A DNA stretch of 64,000 bases from NCBI GenBank assembly GCA_022494885.1, contig JAGVSM010001191.1:1-64000 (forward strand), written 5' to 3'. The stretch is from Micrasema longulum (lineage: Eukaryota > Arthropoda > Insecta > Trichoptera > Brachycentridae). This document shows positions 55,946 to 64,000 of this stretch, in pieces. Under the pieces are notes generated by a model. The model ran no database searches. It saw only the letters and a list, made by a program, of their open reading frames with translations, and had not been told where the DNA came from. Every line of letters begins with the position of its first letter. Position 1 is the first letter of the stretch. The translations under genes and the position numbers were made by a program.

Positions 55946-56589
55946 GAGTTTAATAGGTATAGGGTGACCATTAAATGGAACGTTCTTCTTCCTGCCGCGG
56001 TGTCAATTTTGAACTAACACTGTATTCCTTCTCTGTCATAGTGGGATATTAGAAAAACGTGCTCGTGCTGACCATGTGTATTGATTGACAATACTGCAGT
56101 GAAGGGTACCATGAAAGCTATAAAGTTTCTTGGTTTTGTTATTTTCGTGGTTTGACTGTAAAGAAATATTAAATTTTCGCTTAGTTAGTATTTTTAAAAA
56201 TGATAGTGATATGCAAAACTGACGAAAGACGCAAGACTGTATTAACAGTTTCGGGAAAGGGGTGGATGCTTTCATTGTAATGGAACATCGTCTCGAAACC
56301 CTGATATAGGAAATTCGGTGAGTGGTTATGTACAAATATTTCATTACATTCATGAACAACGTTTTCAACTACTCATTTAAAGTAGCATAATTATTTTTAT
56401 TTTAAGTGGTAAAATACAAAGTTGTTTTTGACCACTTCATAATGTTTCATCTCTAGACATTACTAAAACTAAATATGTTGTATTGTATAAAAATAAATAA
56501 ATGCCGCCTACCTCAAAACAAATATTTACCTTACTTAGTGAGAATAGACAGTACCTAATATGTTTGCTTATAATTTATTAAAATACAAT
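55946..56589. other. Unrecognised stretch
   Basis: A 110-codon minus-strand frame (56036-56368) lacks any motif I know. No repeat recognised. Confidence 0.3.
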
Positions 56590-56930
56590 TATACAAAATA
56601 GGAAAACATCCTTTTTTTTACATTTCAAAAGTAATAAGGGTTTCTGAAATACGGTCCAGTCATAAAAACAATGTTTTGCTACTTATTAGTAACAAAATAA
56701 ATATTTTCAAATTTGTAATTTAATTCCCGCAAAAAACATTCATTGCATTGGCCACGCCTCTAATACGTCACAATTCATGTTAATTTTCAACTTAAAAAAA
56801 AAAATAGAACGCCGTCACGAATCTTGACGTCACAACTATCAATGCGAAACATGTCGTGTTTTTCTTGTGACATGTTTTTTTTCTATTTTAATTTTTTAAG
56901 TTATTTATGAAAACATTTTTTCTGTTTTGC
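56590..56930 (+). repeat. Repeat family G, copy 2
   Basis: TTCATTGCATTGGCCACGCC, AATACGTCACAATTCATG, AATCTTGACGTCACAACTAT and AACATGTCGTGTTTTTC match 37195 and 57490. Confidence 0.65.
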
Positions 56931-56992
56931 AAACAGAACATATTGTTAAATAGGTGCGAAGGTTTTCACGGTTACTGTTATCAATTTGTTTC

Positions 56993-57130
56993 TTTTTAGG
57001 GTGAAACCGTGTGTGTTGGATTTGTTCAAACGTTTCAGCTACCTTCAGCCTAGACTGAGTGGAAGATGGCTCCTGCAATGGTATTCGAAACGTCGGAACA
57101 AATCCAACACACACAGTTTTACCCAAAAAA
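56993..57130. mobile_element. Palindromic MITE between G repeats
   Basis: GGGTGAAACCGTGTGTGTTG at 56999 and its complement CAACACACACAGTTTTACCC ending at 57124 form arms of about 40 bp, continuing through GATTTGTTC and AAACGTTTC. The loop carries CTGAGTGGAAGATGGCTCC and TATTCGAAACGTCGG. Confidence 0.75.
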
Positions 57131-57489
57131 AAACATATTGAGAAAATATTGTATTATTTACCATAATAAACGCCTATTTTCTGCACTGAAATGAACTAGC
57201 CTGAATAATAAGATTATCTCCTAAAATTGCAACTTGAAGCGCTATTCCTGGTCTCGATGTATATCCAGATCATGTGTACGTCATGAACTCGATACTGTTT
57301 CTCTTCACACTTCATCCCCTAAACTTTAGAATTGAAAACGTTTCCTCTATTGGTGATTGCATAGTCGAACTAAACCTATCCATCGCTATTTTACTCAAAC
57401 TATTTTCCCCGATACAAACGAGTAGGTTGTACTCTCGCAGAGCCTCGAGCAGTGAAACTTTTCACCTCATATTTATTTTATATGAAACA

Positions 57490-57835
57490 GCAAAATAGGG
57501 CAATATCGCTTTTTTTTTAAAGATTTTAAAATTAATAAAGGTCTCTTAAATACTGTTCAATAAAAATAGATTGCAAATTATTCGTAGAATAAAAGATATT
57601 TTTCAATTTGTATTTTTGAATTCCCACAAAAACGGCCATTCCTTAGACCACGCCCCTTATACGTCACTATTCATTTTTATTTGTTTCTCGCCGTTGAATT
57701 TCGTTTCGAACATTATCACTAATCTTGACGTCACAACAACCAAGGCCAAACATGTCGCGTTTTTCCACGAACGTATTTTTGTTGAATTTATTGTTCACAT
57801 TTATGTATGAAAACATTTCTCCACCATACTCAAAT
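57490..57835 (+). repeat. Repeat family G, copy 3
   Basis: CCATTCCTTAGACCACGCCC, TACGTCACTATTCATTT, AATCTTGACGTCACAACAAC and CCAAACATGTCGCGTTTTTC. The spacing between blocks is about 20 bp longer than in copy 2. Confidence 0.65.
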
Positions 57836-58239
57836 TGATTTTGAAAATAAAATTTATTATTTTTATTTTTTATTATTTAAGTCAATATACATTAGGTACA
57901 TTCAATAACATTTCCTTTTTGTGTAGCCACTCCGCCGTAGACACGTTCCGGAGTGTCGGTACATTATTTATTTTATTCATAATAGTACATACTTTCACAT
58001 TAATTGTCGAGTCACATCAAATTAGTAAAGGTGCGAAAATTAAAAAATAGATGAAAAATATTTTTAAACAAACCTACCTGAATAGAATGAGAAAGGACTT
58101 TCACGAAGTTAAAATTATATTCTGATATACGTAACAAATTCCTCAGCTTCCTGTCTAGTCCTTTTAGTAATCCATTTATAGAATAAAGTTTTGAAAAAAT
58201 TGTTTTTCATTTTGATTACGGATATATCCATACTTAAAA
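57836..58239 (-). repeat. LINE 3' UTR with stem-loop
   Basis: This lies downstream (minus strand) of the coding fragment at 58240. It contains a CACTCCG/CGGAGTG hairpin (57928-57955) and ends in an AAATAATAAAAAATAAAAA run near 57860. Confidence 0.5.
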
Positions 58240-58640
58240 ATTGTTTAGCTTAGGGGCCAGAAAATTATATTATCTTTGTCCGAAATTTGTTTTTTTCTTT
58301 GGTAGAAGAAGTATTGTTTTTTGTCATTGTCTCTTGTCGTAAATTTGCTGTCCGTCATTATGTCTGTCAGGCTTTTGATGAAAGTGTCTTAAAATTGTCT
58401 TTTTGTATATTTTCCGTATGTTTAGTACTGGAAATTCTGTAAAAAGTCTGTCTGTAGAGTATTGGTAGGGCTTTTTGTTGGCTATTCTCAGTAAGACTTT
58501 TTGTGCTTTCAGTAATGGCTCTTATGTGGTTTTACTTGTTCCTTCCCGTCCTATTATTCCGTAATTGATAATTGATTGTACTAGAGCATGCACATGGATG
58601 AGATAAATTTAATCTTAAGTCTAGCCAATTTAAAAGCAGA
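58240..58640 (-). pseudogene. Jockey-like LINE C-terminal fragment
   Basis: The minus-strand frame reads HVHALVQSIINYGIIG, a stop, EPLLKAQKVLLRIANKKPYQ, YSTDRLFTEFPVLNIRKIYK and KTILRHFHQKPDRHNDGQQI, then a stop. This is the same region as 22180-22400 of the jockey-like copy (YYALVQSIIQYAIVGWGG, STTELFKKFNVLRVEDIY) but from a different element. The frame decays beyond 58300. It was missed by simple ORF finding because of its stops. Confidence 0.75.
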
Positions 58641-59339
58641 CGTAATAGAAGGCATGTATGACAAGATGTATGAACGTAACGTTGGTAAAAGCGCCAACTG
58701 CTACACAACGACTACTCGATTTCCATTTCCAGGATTTTTACCTGAGAGTTGTAACTGTTGAGTCAAAAACTAATTGTTTCACGCACAAAACTGTGTTCTT
58801 CATCTAAAGTTGTTTTTAAAAAGTGTAAGAAATAAAAATAATTCATAATCATTATTATTACGTATTATGGCCAGTTGTAAAAAACAAATAATTCGTTGAA
58901 AAAAGTTTAAAGCTAAATAACAGAATTGTACCAATTATTGTTTAAAATGTGAAAAATAAGAAAGTGGCTTGGTTGGATTTTAGTTACTGTAAAAAAAGAT
59001 ATTCGTTTTAATAAATTAAAATGTTAAATATGTGCATAAATGTATGTTATAATAAAAAAAAACAAAAAATATAAAACCAGTTGAATTTAGCGAAATAAGC
59101 ATTTTAACTTAACACAATAGAAATATGGGATTTTCTGTTGAGTTTATTTAATTAAATAATATTTCCATTTATCATTGTATTTGGTGATTGCAATATACTA
59201 TAACGTTGAGAGGAAGGATTGAATGAAGACAATAATTACTTTAAAAATTTGCATGTATAATATAATTTTAAAAAAACATACGAATTGAACACAAAAGTAT
59301 TTAACCTATTTATTAGCTCTAAACTTAATATAACAACTT
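58641..59339. other. Unrecognised AT-rich stretch
   Basis: No gene or repeat recognised. Confidence 0.35.
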
Positions 59340-60050
59340 AATAATTAACTTAAATTTACCCGGAGATGAAGACGTAGTGAATGACCCTTCGGGTTCTCGA
59401 GCAGCTAGGGCACCAGCGGAGAGTGGGTGTTGCACAATCTGGAGGCTGCTGAGATCCGGACGGAGATCTGGGGTTGGATGGCTTCTCGAGGAAACGTGGC
59501 GTCTTCTGACTTGAGGGTTAGCACGGCGGGGGTGCTAGGCTGCGAAGGTGGCAGTGGTGAGGCCGACGCTGGTGGTAGGCGAGCGCTGCTGGCTTGATTG
59601 GCACGTCCTCTGACTTGAGGATGCTGAACTGTGTCGGTGGCAGTGTTGAGTCTTACGCTGCTGGTAGGCGGAAGCTCTTGGCTTAAGATTGGCACGTCCT
59701 CTGACTTGAGGGTGCTGAACTGCGTCGGCGGCAGTGTTGAGTCCTACGCGGCTGGTAGGCGAGATGACTTAGACGTGGCGACGGACGGCCACGTATTTCG
59801 TCCTGGCAGACTGGCCAGGGAAGTCCGGAGACTGAGAGCACGCCGAACGGCTGAGTGCTTGATGCCAAGTGTCTCCTTCGGCGGCGTGTACAGATTATGT
59901 ATGTTTTTTATGGCCACGCCTTTCAGCGTGGCGCTCGTCTGGATCTGCCAATAAGGGATGTAAGATCCAGGGTAGGTACCACCCTATTGGTAAAGGTGAC
60001 GCCCATATTTCAGCAGTGTTGTCGGTTCCAGAACGAGATTTCATAATTAT
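59340..60050. repeat. GC-rich island with 91-104 bp tandem units
   Basis: About 700 bp of GC-rich sequence in a very AT-rich window, with sharp edges. Three diverged units start with TCTGACTTGAGG at 59505, 59609 and 59700 and share GGCAGTG, TGCTGGTAGGCG and TTGGCACGTCC. After the units come a hairpin CCACGC/GCGTGG (59914-59931), GGATCT/AGATCC pairing, and GGTAGGTACCACC. Frames on both strands (proline/serine-rich on minus) show no motif and look like translated repeats. It could be the regulatory part of a retrotransposon (5' UTR or LTR) or a GC-rich host promoter or 5' exon. I cannot tell which. Confidence 0.6.
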
Positions 60051-60602
60051 ACTAAGTTTAATTTCAATTATATAATATTAAAACTCTATATCATCTTCTT
60101 AATCTATAATCTTAACTTTACAATTTTACTACTAACAAGATTAAAATAATCAAGACATGGTATTATAACTTACAATATCCTAAGTACTTAATTACAATTT
60201 TATTTTAATATTTTTATGATTTGAACAAATTAATTATATAACAAACAAGCTTGAAAAATATTTATAAAAATAACATCGATGTTAACTAAATAATAATTGT
60301 AAGTTCTAAGAATTATATTGACAATAATATTAACAATATTATTTTATTTGTGTATACACATTTTAAACAGTAAAATACAGAATCTCGATAAAATATAATT
60401 AATTGACGTCAGCATAAATGGAATCATAATATCAGATAAAACAAAGCAATGTCACTGAACTGAATGTTATGTAAGGCAGAAAAATTATTTTACATTGGAT
60501 GAATTGAGAAGTATTTTTGTTAATAATGAACTAGGAACTAATTGATAATTATATATAAATTTATAAATTTTGTATTTACGATATTATATAAATAATAACT
60601 AC
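60051..60602. other. Very AT-rich stretch
   Basis: No gene or repeat recognised. Confidence 0.4.
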
Positions 60603-61030
60603 TAGTGGTCGGCCCGCTGTGTCACTTACGAGATGAGATACGGGTTCGATTCCCGATACCGGAAGAGCAGTAATTAATTTATGGAAGTGGTACGAGTACA
60701 TGCATTTTATTTACGCTAGTCCCTAGACCGAACCGAAGCGTTGGAAGGATCATCTTGCCATCATATAGAAACGACCGGAATATATGTCAACCGCGTTAGT
60801 ACCCTATGCATTTTTCTGTACGCCGATAATCCGGGCTTAGTTTCTCACGTTCCGGAGACGGGAGTTTCACATTTTATGATGGGGAGGATTAAGTCCGGTC
60901 CCTTGAAAGAATTTCGGGATTTACTTCGTTGTACGGAGTCGTGTTTTATTGACCTCTGTTAATAAGTGCCAAAACCTAAGTATTTACCCGTGGCGGGTTG
61001 CAAGGAATTTGCTTAAGCTTTCAAAATTTA
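60603..61030 (+). repeat. tRNA-headed element with non-AT-rich body
   Basis: GTGGTCGGCCCGCTGTGTCA, then ACGAGATGAGATACGGGTTC and GATTCCCGATACCGG give a tRNA-like head with a clear B box. The following 350 bp are less AT-rich than their surroundings, with GTTCCGGAGACGGGAG and TAAGTCCGGTCCCTTG. A 73-codon frame (60741-60962) has no motif. This looks like a different SINE type from A, B and C; only one copy is in the window. Confidence 0.45.
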
Positions 61031-62327
61031 CCAGAACGCACGTGTATAATTCTTATCATTGTCGGTACCCTTAGTTTAACCCCAATTTTATTAGTTACTT
61101 ATTATTTTTGCCAAAGGGTTTATTTGTAAACACCACTTTGGGGTTTTTCCATACATCAAACTTAATTGGCTTGGTGAGTCCTGTAAAAAAAATTAAAAAA
61201 TTTAATGTTTTAAAAATAACTCAAATGTAATATTGTATGTAAATAAAAAAATAAACAAAACAATGCAATTGACTTAGAGCTTTGCAAAAAAGTTTCCGTT
61301 GAATAACTAAAAAAAAAAACCTAATCACGTTTACCTTTTTACGTGCGCATAATTAAATTGTTTTTTTTTTGTAAAACTGCATTATTTGATCTTTATTTTT
61401 TCCTGCGACCTATTTTGACATATTTTAATAAAAACGCATGAAGAAACCTAAAGTTTTTTCAAACTTTTTTTTTAGCAACTAGTCTTAAAGACTAGATTAC
61501 TTGCGTGGACTATTATAACAATCCAGAATGACACTTTTATTTACATTTTTTTACCTGTAGACATATGGAAGTGAGGCGTCCGTGTTTGATTTAAGGACAA
61601 ATGTACCTTAAATATCAGTGCCACACCAACGTCGAGCGTGGGCACACGAGTATTGAATTTGGTGTAAAACCCTATGGATATATCAGGGGCGAATGCTCCT
61701 TATAAGCGATTATTTGCAGCATATTATCATATTTTTTTGACATTGAAAGTAATATTTTATGTTACAGTATTATTAGGAAAAAACACATCACCAAAAAAAT
61801 ATATTACTTTTCTTGGGTAAGTAAATTTATATCATATTCCTTTATTCCATACAGCGACCAGTTGCGCCTCTATTGCCCAAAATTATTACTACTGAATTAC
61901 ACGAGATTACTCTGCTGACTAAAAAATACTAATTTAAATACGTCTTAAACCTAAAATTTTAGAATCTTGTTCGAAAAATTACACTTGCGATTACAGTAAA
62001 ATCTTGCAGCTTTCATTAATGCAATTAACTCTTTCAATACTTTTTCATAGGGGCTAGTATTCTTTAAAATTTATCAATTTGACTTACGACAGTCTAAGGG
62101 AGGTGAAAATATACGCAATTGTTTTGGGTCTTTGCTTTCTAATGACGAAGGTGGAGGTTCGAGTCTTTAGGGGTTGCAATTTTTTTTTTGCAACCATGCT
62201 ATTTTGAATTGTATTTTTTTGATCAAATGTTTGTGCTACATTAAAAAAATATTTTTACTGGAACTATTAGCCGCTGGAGCTATTCGTTATGGATTATTTA
62301 TCAAATGTAAAATTGACTTATTTTTTA
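61031..62327. other. Unrecognised AT-rich stretch
   Basis: A weak B-box-like GGAGGTTCGAGTCTTTAGG at 62152-62170 has no convincing A box. Nothing else recognised. Confidence 0.35.
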
Positions 62328-62522
62328 TATTTTATTTTATTTTATTTTATTTTATTTTTGCACCACAACAGGCCAAGAGGCCCAATTACAGCGGTGAATT
62401 ACATCACAGAACACCCAGGCTTGAGAAAAATCACATTTAATTTTTGTGTTCTCACCGGGAATCGAACCCAGAACCTTCCGTCTGTGAGTCAAGCGTCTTG
62501 ACCACTACACCACGGAGGCCGC
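62328..62522 (-). repeat. SINE-C, full copy with (AAAAT)n tail
   Basis: The minus strand reads CCTCCGTGGTGTAGTGGTCA, GACTCACAGACGGAAGG, B box GGGTTCGATTCCCGG. The body has AAATGTGATTTTTCTCAAGC and GGGCCTCTTGGCCTGTTGTG, then a tail of AAAAT repeats (62328-62359). The best-preserved SINE-C in the window. Confidence 0.85.
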
Positions 62523-62785
62523 CGATTTTTTATGTGCCATACTACCGCTATGGACATTTTATCAGAATTTTCGTAGCTTACCAATTAAAAAACTCACCGC
62601 TCGCCACTGGGATATATATATATAGTTGGATAATTTATATAGCACCATTTTTGTCAAAAAATCACCTCATAGTAGTCCCCGCGAGCATTGAAGTTATATT
62701 TTTGTTTGGACTGATTGTTTTTTTCCTTCGGTTCTTAGATAGCTTTTGGTTAGTTGAACATTATATTTTTTTTAGGTGAACAAAA
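62523..62785. other. AT-rich stretch
   Basis: No gene; a 111-codon frame (62444-62779) starts in the SINE and has no motif. Confidence 0.4.
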
Positions 62786-62855
62786 TCGGCCTCGTGGCGT
62801 AATGGTTACCGCGTTTGCTTACCAAGCAAGAGGTCTCAAGTTCGATTCTCGACAA
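62786..62855 (+). repeat. SINE-A, tRNA-like head
   Basis: TCGGCCTCGTGGCGTAATGG, TACCGCGTTTGCTTACCAAG and AGTTCGATTCTCGAC. This head has the most complete stem pairing of the family, but the 3' acceptor side does not pair. Confidence 0.65.
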
Positions 62856-62999
62856 GTTGATTAGGTGAATTATTAATATTATTTTATTTTTTTTGTAAAA
62901 GAATAAAATTGTGTAACACTGATAACAAAGTTTTATTTTCATAATAATTTAGGTGAATTATTAATTATTTATTTACAACACTCTTTATCAAAATAAAAT

Positions 63000-63312
63000 T
63001 TCATGTTCACTGTGCCCAGCTAACAAGGGTACATACCCCGTTCCAAGCTAGGCAATTACATTTTAATATATTATAATAGTTAACAAATTAATATAGAGCA
63101 CAGACAAACAAAATATAACCTTATTCGTATACACATTTTGATACATATACATACAGACATACACATATATACACATGTACATACACACACACACGTATAT
63201 ACACCCATGTGCATACACATACATACATTCATAAAAACATAGACAATTTATTTATACGAAACTTCATGATTGTAATCTATAAATATATATTTTTTAAATT
63301 ATTCCTTATTTT
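63000..63312 (-). repeat. LINE family D 3' UTR with microsatellite
   Basis: This is the 3' UTR of the coding fragment at 63313. It contains the hairpin GCCTAGCTTGGAACGGGG / CCCTTGTTAGCTGGGC (63014-63053). A CA/TA-rich microsatellite (63140-63235) lies between the hairpin and the coding end. Confidence 0.65.
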
Positions 63313-63696
63313 TTATATTTTATTTTCGACATCCAGTAAGAATCTCCAATCCGTGGCATGTATCAATTTTTCTGACTCCCTACGACCAATGTCATGAAAG
63401 AGTGAAGTCAACACCTTCCGTAACTTGACAACACTCCCGTCTTTCCACGATTCTGGCAAAAGGTTATGGACCTTTTTGCCTACGTAATAGTGTTGTCTCG
63501 ATGCCAGAACAGTGTTGACCCCTTCACTTAGTATCAGATCCCTATTAGAGTATCTTGTTTTATAGGTGTGGTTGACGCTTGGGTAAAAGTCTCTATTTAT
63601 GTGTGTAACCACTACCGTTCTCAATATATACCGTTGAATAATATTCAGTACTCTGAATTTTTTGAAGAGCAAGTAACTTGGATTAATTAAGAGGAA
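63313..63696 (-). pseudogene. LINE family D C-terminus, copy 2
   Basis: The minus-strand frame reads LINPSYLLFKKFRVLNIIQR, YILRTVVVTHINRDFYPSVN, KTRYSNRDLILSEGVNTVLA, SRQHYYVGKKVHNLLPESWK and KLRKVLTSLFHDIGRRESEK, ending before a TAA. It aligns with 50176-50517 and extends further upstream. The LFKKFRVL block corresponds to LFKKFNVL in the jockey-like copy at 22340, placing D in the same broad group. No internal stop is seen in 119 codons, so it is well preserved but 5'-truncated. Confidence 0.75.
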
Positions 63697-64000
63697 TTAA
63701 GATTTATTGGATTTATTTATTTGGATTAATTAAGAAGATTTAAAATTATTATAAATTAATTTAAGAATTTATGTAAGTACTTACTATGTAGTTTATATGA
63801 ACAGTTTTTTTATATTATTACATGCACATTCACGCACACATTCATATTTTCTATCATTATCTTTTCCATATATGTATACGCATACGTCACAATACTAAAG
63901 ATTAATTGATTACAATCCGCCGGTTGCGAAATAATAATGTGCTGTTCCTTGATCAACACAGCACAAACTATGGCTTGCATGCACCAATGTCCCGATTGTG
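63697..64000. other. AT-rich stretch at the right edge
   Basis: TTGGATTAATTAAGA occurs twice (63678 and 63721) as a small direct repeat. Nothing else recognised. Confidence 0.35.

Noticed and set aside
59405..59954. Proline/serine-rich protein genes in the GC-rich island
   Set aside because: The frames exist on both strands, follow the tandem repeats and have no domain. GC-rich repeats produce long open frames by chance.
1..64000. CRISPR arrays, operons, bacterial promoters or riboswitches
   Set aside because: The sequence is eukaryotic. No regularly spaced short repeats or bacterial gene layout were seen; the only tandem array has 258-bp units with no spacers.

Overview
The window looks like nuclear DNA of an insect or a close arthropod relative. 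It is strongly AT-rich and has no operons or bacterial gene spacing. It is packed with decayed non-LTR retrotransposons, tRNA-derived SINEs, mariner remnants, Helitron-like elements and small inverted-repeat elements. The only host coding sequence I recognise is one 140-nt exon on the minus strand (32444-32583). It encodes the start of the ligand-binding domain of an insect nicotinic acetylcholine receptor alpha subunit, with canonical splice sites on both sides. I infer that much of the window is giant flanking introns of that gene, but I could not find its other exons, so the gene limits are unknown.

Layout. 0-4.6 kb: SINEs, a mariner N-terminus and a Helitron-like end. 4.6-7.9 kb: a nearly intact 3.05-kb RTE-clade retrotransposon (minus strand, 9-bp target duplication, two frameshifts) inserted in the arm of a palindromic MITE. 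8-9.5 kb: a mariner transposase pseudogene. 10.5-11.7 kb: two Helitron-like copies. 13.7-23.6 kb: C-terminal fragments of several non-LTR elements and two more RTE fragments, one with an 11-bp target duplication. 26.5-29.7 kb: a 233-bp palindromic MITE, an L2/CR1-type pseudogene, and a Helitron-like copy with a 329-bp repeat nested in it. 31.5-32.6 kb: a 796-bp inverted-repeat element, then the receptor exon. 33-47 kb: many copies of one 330-380 bp repeat family (called R1 here), a 258-bp tandem array, and nested TIR elements. 49-58.6 kb: more SINEs, retrotransposon tails and repeats. 59.3-60.05 kb: a GC-rich tandem-repeat island. 60-64 kb: SINEs and another non-LTR tail.

No gene cluster or pathway is present. 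Apart from the receptor exon, the biology is that of a transposon graveyard, with several insertions whose order can be read from nested copies and target duplications. Several unrelated retrotransposon 3' ends carry a stem-loop shortly before the tail, which may be what their reverse transcriptases recognise. I did not find evidence of a new biological system. The items most worth checking are the receptor exon, the RTE/MITE nest, the R1 family with its fold-back copies, and the GC-rich island.

Family names used here (SINE-A/B/C, R1, H1/H2, G, K, M, L, E, D) are local labels. Percent identities and database matches were not computed.
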